NCBI RefSeq assembly: GCF_003668875.1
Contig: NZ_RAWM01000009.1
Location: 1 to 64,000, forward strand
DNA from: Corallococcus interemptor
Lineage (GTDB): Bacteria; Myxococcota; Myxococcia; Myxococcales; Myxococcaceae
DNA: 64,000 nucleotides
Direction of reading: 5' to 3'
The notes beneath the pieces were generated by a model that saw only the letters and a list, made by a program, of their open reading frames with translations, searched no databases and was not told where the DNA came from. The translations under genes were made by a program, and so were the position numbers. Shown here piece after piece: positions 18,160-25,977 of this stretch (within the stretch, counting starts at the first letter, position 1; each line of letters opens with the position of its first letter).

Positions 18160-19734
18160 CTACGGGGACGCGCCGGTGGCGGAGGCGGATGTCAGCTCAT
18201 GGCGGCGCCACAGCTCCACGGCGGGGGAGTCCGGCGACACGCCGCGCGAGTAGTTCGCCTGGAACCAGCGGCGGCTGCCGGTGGACAGCTGCCACTGGCC
18301 GCGCGCGCCCAGGAGCACGAAGTCACACCGCGCCAGGAGCGCGAGCATGCGCGTCTGGGAGTCCGCGCTGGCGAAGGCCGCCGCCGCGTCCGGGAAGCGC
18401 GTGCCGGACGCGACCGCGTCCTGGAGCATCAGCGCGTACGTGTCCAGGGGCACGGCCTGGCCCGGGAGCCTCGGCGGCAGCCGTCCGGCCAGGAGGCCCC
18501 AGCCCGGCTCGAAGCCGCACAGGGACGCGTCTGGCGGAACCTGCTCGCGCACGTAGCGGGCCAGGAGGACCTGCTCCGGAGGCCGGATCTCCGAACCGCG
18601 CAGCGCTTCCCGCAGCGAGTGCAGCGGCGCCAGCAGCACGAGCCCGAACGCCACCGCGCCCGCGGGCCGAGCCCGCGCGGAGGCCAGGCCCACGAGCGCC
18701 GCCGCGCCCAGTCCGGCGAGCAGCGCCTCCGGCCCCGCGAGCAGCGCGTTGTAGTTGGACCAGTAGCTGTGCGCGGCGAGGTACGCGGCCACGGTGAGCA
18801 GGTACGCGGTGGCGACGAAGCGCTCGGGGGCGGCCTGGGCGCGGGTGCCGCGCCGCACGGCCCGCGCCAGCGCGACGCACAGGCCCACCGCCGCGAGCAG
18901 CAGGGCGTAGCGCCGCCGCTCGTGGGTCATCTCCAGCAGCCGCTCCGAGCGGGACGTGACGCCGTCCTCGGGGCGGGCGGACTGGAACCACAGCACGTCG
19001 CGCACGAAGGCGCCCGGGGCCATCAGGGCCAGGGGCCCCACGAGGGCCAGCACCGTGAACGACGCGGCCAGCACGAAGCGCCGCGCCAGGCTCCAGCGAA
19101 GCTCGGGCGCCCGGGCCACCAGCGCCGCCGCGCCCCAGATGCCGCCCAGCACCTTCACCGACGCCATGACGCCCGCCAGCACCCCGGCGAGCCCCGCGCG
19201 ACGGGGCAGGGGAGCCCGGCCCGAGGGCAGGAGCCACACGTTCGCGAGCCCCAGTCCGCACAGGTTGAGCAGCGGATCCAGGAACGGCCCGCGCTCCATG
19301 GTGACGACCTCCGGGTGCATCGCGTACGCGAGCGCGGCCACCACGCCGGCCACCGGTCCCCAGGCCCGCATCGCCAGCCGGCCCACCAGCACGGTGCTCA
19401 CCGCGCCCATGGCGGTGGCCAGCCAGCGCGCCAGCGCGAAGCCCCTGGCCGGGTCACCGAACGCGCCGACGGCGGCGGCCGGAGCCCCCAGGAGCAGCGC
19501 GCCCGGCGGGTGCACGAAGAGGAAGTCGCGGTAGGGCAAGAGGCCCTTCCACAGGAGCGCGGACGCGGCGGCGTACACGCCCTCGTCGTAGTTCACGACG
19601 TAGCCGAGCGCCCCGGCGCGATGGAAGAACGGCAAGGCCCGAAGCACCCAGGCACCCACGCCCACCGCCACCAGCAACCCGGGCCACCAGCGCCGGGCCC
19701 TGCCACCCACCGTCAGCCACGTCAATCCGTCCAA
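18160..19734 (-). CDS. Polytopic glycosyltransferase-like (GT39/PMT fold) membrane protein
   Basis: Membrane protein of 524 residues with about ten to twelve hydrophobic segments and the GT-C architecture. The first periplasmic loop has the acidic motif 'VNYDEGVYAAASALLWKGLLPYRDFLFVHPPG', summarised as DEG...HPPG at about residues 50-80, where GT-C enzymes bind a lipid-phosphate sugar donor. A soluble C-terminal domain (from about 385) contains CGFEPGWGLL. It probably transfers a sugar from polyprenyl phosphate to an envelope acceptor; donor and acceptor are unknown. The gene has no clear operon partner. Confidence 0.7.
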   Translation of the reverse strand: MDGLTWLTVGGRARRWWPGLLVAVGVGAWVLRALPFFHRAGALGYVVNYDEGVYAAASALLWKGLLPYRDFLFVHPPGALLLGAPAAAVGAFGDPARGFALARWLATAMGAVSTVLVGRLAMRAWGPVAGVVAALAYAMHPEVVTMERGPFLDPLLNLCGLGLANVWLLPSGRAPLPRRAGLAGVLAGVMASVKVLGGIWGAAALVARAPELRWSLARRFVLAASFTVLALVGPLALMAPGAFVRDVLWFQSARPEDGVTSRSERLLEMTHERRRYALLLAAVGLCVALARAVRRGTRAQAAPERFVATAYLLTVAAYLAAHSYWSNYNALLAGPEALLAGLGAAALVGLASARARPAGAVAFGLVLLAPLHSLREALRGSEIRPPEQVLLARYVREQVPPDASLCGFEPGWGLLAGRLPPRLPGQAVPLDTYALMLQDAVASGTRFPDAAAAFASADSQTRMLALLARCDFVLLGARGQWQLSTGSRRWFQANYSRGVSPDSPAVELWRRHELTSASATGASP

Positions 19735-19828
19735 GGTGTGAACATGCTACGCGAGCCACACGCGAGAAAAACAGGAGGCGGGGAGGCGACCCACGCCCCT
19801 GGCTACACCGTGGGTGAATCGCGCTGTT

Positions 19829-20902
19829 TCAGTAGTTCCACGCGGTGCAGTCAGTCGTCGTGCGCGTGACGAACTCGGCCAGCGTGCGCAGGTTCCGGAC
19901 GAACGTGGCCGTGTCCAGGTAGTCCCCTGGAGTCGCGCCGCTGCGCGGACCGGCCGGGCTGTACGTGGTGATCCACCGCTCGTTGTTCACGGCCGCGTCC
20001 ACCGCCTGCGCCGTGTCGGCGCGCAGCTGCTGACAGGAGCGCTTCATCACGGTCGTATCCGTGGCCAGCCGGTTGTGCTCCGCGCGGATGGCGGCGAGCT
20101 GCGACGGGACCTCCCAGGCGTAGTTCTGGTAGGTCGGCGGCGCGGTGGAGAACCGGGCGGGATAGCCGCCGGCCTTCACCGTGTAGAAGCCGATGTTTGA
20201 CGGAGCGGTGTCGTCCAGTTCGATGTAGCGGGAGAGCAGTGTGTCATTGGCGTAGTCCACCGTCTCCAGGTACGCGAGCGCGGTGCCCACCGCGGCGCGG
20301 TTCGCCGGGACGCCCGGGTCCAGCTGGTAGAGGCGAAGCAGCGCCCACATGACGTCCTGGCTCTCCTGGCCCGCGATGGCCGGAGCCTCCCAGCTGCGCG
20401 CCCAGCGCGGCTGCATCTGGCTGTCATACTGCTGCGCCCAGGCAGGCTGGGGTTGCGGCATCTGCGCGCGGCGCAGGAAGTCACCGTACGCGGTGCGCAT
20501 GGACTGATACGTCGCGGCCTGCGCGGGATAGATCTCCTTCGCCCAATTCAACATCTCCACGAAGGCCGTGGCGAGGTTGTCATTGAGCGTCGGGTCATCC
20601 CAGTACTCGGTCGTGTAGGAATTCGCGTAGCAGTTCGCCAGGCCGCACGCCGTCCCGATGGACGGCGGATAGCTCGCCAGGGCCGGAGTCGCCGGGTCCG
20701 CGAGCGCCGCTTCGATAAAGGCAATCGTCACGTCCGACGTCCCGGGTGACTGGATCATGATCTGATCCTCGTCCAGCTGGATGTCGCCCCAGCGTTCGCT
20801 CAGGTTGGTGGCGTTCTGGTGCCACGCATAGCAACCGTGACGCGCGACGTTGCACGGACCTGTCGCGCGGAGAGTGCTGGCCCAAGGTGTACTTCGTGCC
20901 GC
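19829..20902 (-). pseudogene. 5'-truncated secreted protein gene, possibly pectate-lyase-like
   Basis: The frame is open from 20902 to the stop at 19829, but the first possible start codon (20758) lies inside clearly protein-like sequence. Upstream codons encode 'CYAWHQNATNLSERWGDIQL', which continues smoothly into the ORF. There is no start and no signal peptide before the frame meets a stop at 20903-20905. So the N-terminal part has been lost. The remaining ~340 residues contain PAWAQQYDSQMQPRWARSWE near the middle, reminiscent of alpha/alpha-barrel pectate-lyase-like proteins; this family call is tentative. Two cysteine-containing segments suggest a formerly exported protein. Confidence 0.6.
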
Positions 20903-21017
20903 TCATCGCGGCGCTCAAGGCCATCACCATTGATGTCATGGGCAAGGAGGCGCTGAAATCGACGACGTGCAGGACCGCACGAAGAGCATCCAGTCGCTGC
21001 TCGAGTCCAAGCTGTAG
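20857..21017 (+). pseudogene. Frameshifted 3' remnant of an unknown gene
   Basis: On the + strand one frame encodes 'CWPKVYFVPLIAALKAITID' followed by VMGKEAL, and after a shift at about 20955 the next frame encodes EIDDVQDRTKSIQSLLESKL and a stop at 21015-21017. The join reads naturally as a single protein tail with a one-base loss or two-base gain. No start codon or upstream part is present. It abuts the truncated end of the leftward gene, so the two remnants meet head to head near 20870. I do not recognise the protein. Confidence 0.45.
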
Positions 21018-21072
21018 GACGCGTGGGCCAGGCCCGGGCCGGAAATGGCACCGGGCCTCGCCACGGACGCGG

Positions 21073-21282
21073 CTAGAAGCAGGTGCAAGCCGCCTTGTAA
21101 CACTTGCCCAGCCGGAAGCCCTTCGCCACACAGCTGGCGTTGCACTCCTCGGCGTAGCACTCCACCTGCGAGGCCTCCGCGGTCGCCGGCGTGGACAGCG
21201 CCAGCGTGGCTCCAAACGAAACGAATGCACCCGCGCCCATCGCGAACAGCACCCGGCTCGCCTTCTTCAACGTCTGCATCAT
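21073..21282 (-). CDS. Secreted six-cysteine defensin-like peptide (paralogue 1)
   Basis: Peptide precursor of 69 residues. A lysine-containing signal peptide (TLKKASRVLFAMGAGAFVSF) is followed by a short Ala/Thr/Pro spacer and a mature part from about residue 38. The six cysteines are at 42, 47, 51, 61, 66 and 68: C-x4-C-x3-C-x9-C-x4-C-x-C. The CxxxC, GKC and CTC elements are those of the CS-alpha-beta (defensin/scorpion-toxin) fold. GGGAG lies six bases before the ATG; a second ATG follows directly. It is homologous to the peptide at 43207-43407 in both leader and cysteine pattern. An antimicrobial, antifungal or signalling role is inferred, not shown. Confidence 0.75.
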   Translation of the reverse strand: MMQTLKKASRVLFAMGAGAFVSFGATLALSTPATAEASQVECYAEECNASCVAKGFRLGKCYKAACTCF

Positions 21283-21330
21283 GTGTGTCTCCCGGTGAGG
21301 ATGTTTCGGGTTGAAGCATACCTCACCTTG

Positions 21331-21345
21331 GAATCCACTGGATTC
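21331..21345. promoter_or_regulatory. Palindrome upstream of the defensin-like peptide gene
   Basis: GAATCCA-C-TGGATTC, perfect 7-bp arms with one central base, 49 bases before the peptide start codon. It lies in the 103-base gap after the TPR gene. It could be an operator; there is no T-run to make it a terminator. Confidence 0.4.
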
Positions 21346-21390
21346 AAGCAATGCGAGTGAAGTTGGACACACTCCGCGGAGCTTCACACG

Positions 21391-22485
21391 TCATCTCCCC
21401 AGCGCCTTCTTCCGGGCCTGCTCGACGGACAGGGCCCCCGAGGCGACCTGCTCGGTCAACGCGAGCACCGCCTGGGAGACGCGGTCCTTGGGCGCGCGGG
21501 CCACGGCTTCTTTTGCATGGGGCAGGGCTTCGGCGGCGCGCCCCGCCAGAAGCAGGTTGAGGGCCAGGTTGGCCACCAGCCCCGCGTCAGCCGGGTCCAC
21601 ATCGAGTGCTGCCTCGCTGAAGCGCACCGCGTCCTCCATGCGCCCGGCGAGCCCCGCGCTGATTGAAGCCTCGCGGGAGACGTCCGGGTTGTAGGGGTTG
21701 AGCTCGAAGGCCCGGATGAAACACTCCAGCGAGCGCGCTTCGTTGCCCAGGCGGCGCTCCACCATGCCCAACGTCCACGCCGCGGCCCAGTTCTCCGGGA
21801 TCAAATCCAAGGCCTGTTGGAGCAGCGGACGCGCTGTCTCGAATCGGCGCACCTCGGCCTGGGAGAGGGGCCGGTCCATGTCGTCCCCGAGCAGGCCCTT
21901 GATGGGCGTGGTGGCCTCCTGCCAGAGCCGGGCGTAGCGCTTGGCCTCCGCCTCGGACGGGTTCCGTTCAGGGAAACCCAGGAGGCGTGCATGTGTGGTG
22001 GTCAGTTCCTCGCGGGCGGTCTGCCTGTCCTGGGCGCTCGCTTCGGCATCGCGCGCGACGCGAAGCAGGGTGTCGCGTGATTTCTCATGCTCACCCAGCA
22101 GGCGGTGCAGCCGGCCCAGTCGGATGAGCACGGGCGTCCGGACTCCCACCGACAGCGAAGGCGCTACCGCGAGCGCCCTCTCGAAAAGCTCCGCGGCCTC
22201 GCGGTCAAGCCGTGCAATCACTTCTGGCCGGTTGGCGCCCTGTTCCTCCTGGTGGCTCCGGTCCTGGGCGATGCCCGCGAGGTTGACGAGGGCCAGCGGA
22301 TGGTCGGGCGCGAGCACGAGCACTGCATTGAAGCGCTCCGCGGCGGCGTCGTAGCTCTGGCGTGAAGCCAGTTGCACGCCCTCCTCGAGCAGCCTGGCCA
22401 CACGGGCCTCCAGAGGACTCTTCTCCGGCTCCCGTTGCTCCCGGACCACATTGCCCCGCCCGAAAAGCTTGTCCCAGAAACCCAT
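21391..22485 (-). CDS. Tetratricopeptide-repeat protein
   Basis: Cytoplasmic protein of 364 residues. The N-terminal 'MGFWDKLFGRGNVV' is followed by a basic/acidic linker and TPR units at about residues 28-65 (SYDAAAERFNAVLVLAPDHP), 90-150, and 210-330 ('NPYNPDVSREASISAGLAG', 'DPADAGLVANLALNLLLAG'). The ATG at 22485 is preferred because GGGAG lies nine bases upstream; an ATG seven codons earlier lacks a site. It probably mediates protein contacts. It reads toward the defensin-like peptide gene, 108 bases away, but co-transcription is uncertain. Confidence 0.75.
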   Translation of the reverse strand: MGFWDKLFGRGNVVREQREPEKSPLEARVARLLEEGVQLASRQSYDAAAERFNAVLVLAPDHPLALVNLAGIAQDRSHQEEQGANRPEVIARLDREAAELFERALAVAPSLSVGVRTPVLIRLGRLHRLLGEHEKSRDTLLRVARDAEASAQDRQTAREELTTTHARLLGFPERNPSEAEAKRYARLWQEATTPIKGLLGDDMDRPLSQAEVRRFETARPLLQQALDLIPENWAAAWTLGMVERRLGNEARSLECFIRAFELNPYNPDVSREASISAGLAGRMEDAVRFSEAALDVDPADAGLVANLALNLLLAGRAAEALPHAKEAVARAPKDRVSQAVLALTEQVASGALSVEQARKKALGR

Positions 22486-22559
22486 CGCGACACGCTCCCT
22501 GCCCATCGTTCAACCGGGGCCACAGTGGATGCCAGCAAGGCTTTGCAAGCCCGGGCCTG

Positions 22560-23438
22560 TCAAGGGATTGGGACGACGTGGCCGAGGTTGCGGTCCACCA
22601 CGCTGAAGCCAGCGGACTGGTAGAGCGCGACGGAGGCCGGGTTGCCATCGAAGGCATACACAATGGCTTGCCTGGCGCCCAACCCGTGCATGCGCGCAAG
22701 TCCTTCGTACAGGAGCGCGCGCACGAGCCCGCGCCGCCGGTGCTCCGGGACACACGCTGTCGGCTCGAACTCGCCCACGGCGTTGGCCTCGTCGAGCCAA
22801 CCCAGCGCGCAAGCCGCGAGGCTGCCGTCGGGGGCCTCCGCGACGAGGTCCAACGTGGGTTGGTAGCGCGGCGCCTCCATGAGCCGCGCGTACACCTGCG
22901 TCGTCATCCGCTCGGTGCCGAAGCCGCGCCGGTGGACGAGGGCGCGTGCGGCGACCTCCTCGGGGCCTCGCACCGCGCGCACCTGGTAGCCCGCGGGCAG
23001 CGGAGGCGGCGGGGGTGGCCGTGCGTGGAGTGACAGCGCGAGGTGCAGGTAGCAGCCGTTCGGGGTGCGCTGGCAGCCCAGCCGCTGCAATGCCTCAAGC
23101 AGCGGGCCGTTGCTCTCCAGCGCCCACAGGGTGGCGTGGCGTGCGCGAACCCAGGACAGCACGTCCCGCGCGAAAGCGTCAGCCTGTGCGAGCGGATGGC
23201 CGAGCAGGTCCACGTCGCCGTTGCCGTAGGCCCACGCAAAGCCAGCGAGGTGTCCGGGCGCGCGCTCCCACAGGGCGATGTCCTCTTCCGGCCGCACCTG
23301 TGCATTGCGCAGCAGGCGCCAGGTCAGGTCTCCCACCGCGCACTCCACGTGGGGGCCGCGCTCCGCCCAGGCCTGGGTCACGAGGTGTTTCATGGCCTCG
23401 AAGTCAGCCACATCGCGATAGGGGCGGAGGTTGGACAT
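22560..23438 (-). CDS. GNAT-family N-acetyltransferase (tandem domains)
   Basis: Protein of 292 residues with two GNAT-like halves. The C-terminal half is the clear acetyltransferase: after 'LAACALGWLDEANAVGEFEP' comes the acetyl-CoA loop CVPEHRRRGLVRALL near residue 235, then the NPASVALYQSAGFS signature at about 272. The N-terminal half (about 1-125) is degenerate, as in mycothiol-synthase-like and Eis-like tandem GNATs. Substrate unknown. A proline run (about 142-147) separates the halves. Confidence 0.78.
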   Translation of the reverse strand: MSNLRPYRDVADFEAMKHLVTQAWAERGPHVECAVGDLTWRLLRNAQVRPEEDIALWERAPGHLAGFAWAYGNGDVDLLGHPLAQADAFARDVLSWVRARHATLWALESNGPLLEALQRLGCQRTPNGCYLHLALSLHARPPPPPPLPAGYQVRAVRGPEEVAARALVHRRGFGTERMTTQVYARLMEAPRYQPTLDLVAEAPDGSLAACALGWLDEANAVGEFEPTACVPEHRRRGLVRALLYEGLARMHGLGARQAIVYAFDGNPASVALYQSAGFSVVDRNLGHVVPIP

Positions 23439-23470
23439 CCGTCCCTTCTAGGCGACAGGGGAGAAAAGCA

Positions 23471-23505
23471 AAGGGCCCGGAACCTTCCGGTGCCGGGCCC
23501 TTCTT
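23471..23505 (-). terminator. Terminator of the SulP/carbonic anhydrase operon
   Basis: Perfect 10-bp stem AAGGGCCCGG (23471-23480) with CCGGGCCCTT (23493-23502), loop of 12 bases. On the leftward strand the stem is followed by TTTGCTTTT, so it closes the carbonic anhydrase operon. The stem shares AAGGGCCCGGAA with the tRNA terminator at 59587. Confidence 0.8.
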
Positions 23506-23526
23506 GCATCCAGGCTCGAGGCCGCC

Positions 23527-24225
23527 TTACTGCACGGCGCGGAGCGCGGGCGGCTCTTCCGCCAGTGACGTCAGCAGCCGCTCACCCTCGGTCTCATCGA
23601 TGGGCACGAACCGGCCCAGGTCCTCACGGTACGCGTGGACCTGCGCCGCGCCGATGTCGAACCACCAGCCGTGCAGCCGCAGCGTCCCCGCCGCGAGCCG
23701 GTCGCGCACGATGGGGTAGGTCTTCAGGTGCTCCAGCTGCGCCAGCACGTTCAGCTGGGAGAGGCGATCCGCGTCCGGCAGCCCCTCGCCCACCTGGGAG
23801 TTGTTCTGCCGCAGCGCCTTCATGGAGGGCGCTCCGTGCGCGAGCCACTGCTCCAGGTTCGGCGCGCCGTCCACGTTGCCGCCGGCCAGGATGGCCTTCA
23901 TCGCGCCGCAGCTGGAGTGGCCGCAGACCACGACGTCCTCGATGGGCAGGAAGCCCAGGGAGAACTCGATGGCCGCCGCCTCCCCGCGGTCCGCGGAGTG
24001 CTGTCCGCCCGTCACCGCGGGGGGGACGAGGTTGCCCACGTTGCGCACGGTGAAGAGGTCACCGGGATCCGTGGAGACCAGCAGGTTCGGCACCACGCGG
24101 CTGTCCGAGCAGCTGATGAAGAGGCAGTCAGGGGACTGCCCCTTCGCGAGCCGCGCGAAGGTCGCGCGGTACGAGGGCAGGGTGTGGCGCTGGAAATCGA
24201 GCAGACCTCTGATGAGCTTCTTCAC
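23527..24225 (-). CDS. Beta-class carbonic anhydrase
   Basis: Zinc enzyme of 232 residues that interconverts CO2 and bicarbonate. Zinc ligands are Cys39, His103 and Cys106, with the catalytic dyad Asp41/Arg43 in CSDSR and the GHSSCGAM block. No signal peptide, so it acts in the cytoplasm. Its start codon overlaps the stop of the SulP gene (ATGA), which implies translational coupling: imported bicarbonate could be used or converted at once. A strong terminator follows. SulP plus beta-carbonic anhydrase pairing is well known in bacteria. Regulation is most likely through the sigma-54 promoter upstream of SulP. Confidence 0.93.
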   Translation of the reverse strand: MKKLIRGLLDFQRHTLPSYRATFARLAKGQSPDCLFISCSDSRVVPNLLVSTDPGDLFTVRNVGNLVPPAVTGGQHSADRGEAAAIEFSLGFLPIEDVVVCGHSSCGAMKAILAGGNVDGAPNLEQWLAHGAPSMKALRQNNSQVGEGLPDADRLSQLNVLAQLEHLKTYPIVRDRLAAGTLRLHGWWFDIGAAQVHAYREDLGRFVPIDETEGERLLTSLAEEPPALRAVQ

Positions 24226-25793
24226 TGCACACCTCCGGGAGAAAGAGTCGAAACGTGATGAACGGGGGAGGAAGGGGAGAGCGCGGCGGCCTCGGCCGAC
24301 GGGGCCGCACGCGCGCTGCGACGGGTCCAGACGTCCTCGAGCGGCTCCATGTTCACGATGCCGCCCGTCTTCCGGTACGTGTCCGCCCAGCTCTCCAGCG
24401 CTTCGAAGCCGGAGTGGTCGAGCGTGTTCACGGCCACGTCCACCTCAACGCGAGAGCCCGCCGGAATCTTCGCGAGCGCCGTCGAAAGCTTCGGCACGCC
24501 GACGAACGTCAGCGCTCCGCTGATGCAGACCTGGTGCGTGCCATTGACGGCCTGGGTCTCCACGCGCACCTGGCCCAGCTGCCACAGCAGCCGGAGGATG
24601 GCCGCGCCCAGTCCCAGCCCGATGCCCGCGAGCAGGTTGATGCCCACGACGCCGGCCACGGTGATGAGATAGACGGGCAGCTCGCCGCGGTGGCGCAGCT
24701 CCCGGATGTGGGCCAGGTTCACGAGCTTCAGGCCCACGTGCACCAGCAGGCCCGCGAGCACCGTCAGGGGCACGTAGGACGCCAGGCCCCCCAACAGCGT
24801 CACGAAGGCCAGCATCCACACCGCGTGCAGCACCGCCGACCAGCGCGTCTTCGCGCCCGCGTTGATGTTCGCCGCGCTGCGCACGATGACGCCGGTGATG
24901 GGCAGACCGCCGACGAGACCGGAGACGGTGTTCGCCACGCCCTGCGCCAGCAGCTCGCGGTCCAGGTTCGCCCGCGGGCCGGTGTGCAGCTTGTCGGTCG
25001 CCACCGCGCTCAAGAGCGACTCAGCGCTCGCCACGAGCGCCAGCGACAGCGCCGCCACGATGAAGGCGCCCCACATGGAGCCTTCCGGAAGCGCCGGCAG
25101 CTGGATGGCGGACAGCGCGTTCGCCGCCAGCTTCACCCGGGCCACGTCCGCGTTCAGCACCGCCGCGACCACGGTCCCGCCCACGACCGCCACCAGCGGC
25201 CCGGGGACCTTCTTCAGCTTGCCGTTCGGCAGGAAGTTCCACGCGATGAGGACGCCCAGCGTGAGCAGGCCCAGCACCGTGGCCGTGCCATGGAGGTTCA
25301 TCACCTGCCCGGGCAGCTCCCGCAGGTTGTTCCAGGCGTTGCTCTGCGGAGAGCCACCCAGGACGATGTGGACCTGCCCCAGCACGATGAGGATGCCGAT
25401 GCCCGCGAGCATTCCGTGGATCACCGCCGGCGAGATGGCCAGCGCCGTCCGCGCCACCTTCAGGCCGCCGAGCGCCACCTGCACGAGGCCCGCCGCGGCC
25501 ACCGCCGCGCACGTCACGGCGAAGCCCAGCTGCTGGATGAAGCCGAACACCATCACCGCGAGGCCCGCCGCGGGGCCACTCACGAGCAGCGGCACGCCGC
25601 CCAGCAGGCCCACCACCAGGCCACCGACGACGCCGGCAATGAGGCCCGCCATGATGGGCGCTCCAGAGGCGAGCGCGATGCCCATACACAGGGGCAGGGC
25701 CACCAGGAACACCACCAGCGAAGCTGGCAAATCCGAGGCGAGGATCGTCTTCAACGACGGTCTCGCCTCTGCTGCCTTTACATCCGAAGTCAT
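24222..25793 (-). CDS. SulP-family inorganic anion (probable bicarbonate) transporter
   Basis: Inner-membrane transporter of 523 residues. About ten to twelve transmembrane segments cover residues 20-410, opening with DLPASLVVFLVALPLCMGIA and including the SulP signature region 'VANTVSGLVGGLPITGVIVR' near residue 285. The C-terminal ~100 residues form a short STAS-like domain ('SGALTFVGVPKLSTALAKI', DHSGFEAL). Coupling to carbonic anhydrase points to bicarbonate as substrate; sulfate remains possible. GGGGAG precedes the ATG. The gene lies just downstream of a sigma-54 promoter and its probable activator gene. Confidence 0.9.
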   Translation of the reverse strand: MTSDVKAAEARPSLKTILASDLPASLVVFLVALPLCMGIALASGAPIMAGLIAGVVGGLVVGLLGGVPLLVSGPAAGLAVMVFGFIQQLGFAVTCAAVAAAGLVQVALGGLKVARTALAISPAVIHGMLAGIGILIVLGQVHIVLGGSPQSNAWNNLRELPGQVMNLHGTATVLGLLTLGVLIAWNFLPNGKLKKVPGPLVAVVGGTVVAAVLNADVARVKLAANALSAIQLPALPEGSMWGAFIVAALSLALVASAESLLSAVATDKLHTGPRANLDRELLAQGVANTVSGLVGGLPITGVIVRSAANINAGAKTRWSAVLHAVWMLAFVTLLGGLASYVPLTVLAGLLVHVGLKLVNLAHIRELRHRGELPVYLITVAGVVGINLLAGIGLGLGAAILRLLWQLGQVRVETQAVNGTHQVCISGALTFVGVPKLSTALAKIPAGSRVEVDVAVNTLDHSGFEALESWADTYRKTGGIVNMEPLEDVWTRRSARAAPSAEAAALSPSSPVHHVSTLSPGGVQ

Positions 25794-25857
25794 TGCTTGA
25801 GCTCCCCTGTCATCTCTGCCGGGCCAGACCAGGGCCCGGGGTGACAGCGGGGGCTAC

Positions 25858-25873
25858 GCAATCGTCGTGCCGA
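25858..25873 (-). promoter_or_regulatory. Sigma-54 (-24/-12) promoter of the SulP/carbonic anhydrase operon
   Basis: Leftward strand reads TCGGCACGACGATTGCG, i.e. -24 GGCACG and -12 TTGC with the required GG-N10-GC spacing (GG at 25871-25870, GC at 25859-25858). Predicted transcription start is near 25846, giving a leader of about 50 bases before the SulP ATG. It sits between the sigma-54 activator gene and its likely target. Confidence 0.8.
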
Positions 25874-25923
25874 CCTGGATCAGCCCTCTTCCGTCGAGAG
25901 CGCGGCGGCGGGACGGAGGGGGA

Positions 25924-25964
25924 ATGAAAGAAACTTGAATCGCCCCTCGCCAGGCGATGAAAGA
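25924..25964. promoter_or_regulatory. Probable activator binding site (UAS) for the sigma-54 promoter
   Basis: The inverted repeat ATCGCC-N8-GGCGAT (25939-25944 and 25953-25958) is centred about 100 bases upstream of the predicted start, a normal distance for sigma-54 activators. It is flanked by a direct repeat ATGAAAGA at 25924-25931 and 25957-25964, spaced 33 bases (about three helix turns). Confidence 0.6.
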
Positions 25965-25977
25965 GATTTTAACTCTG

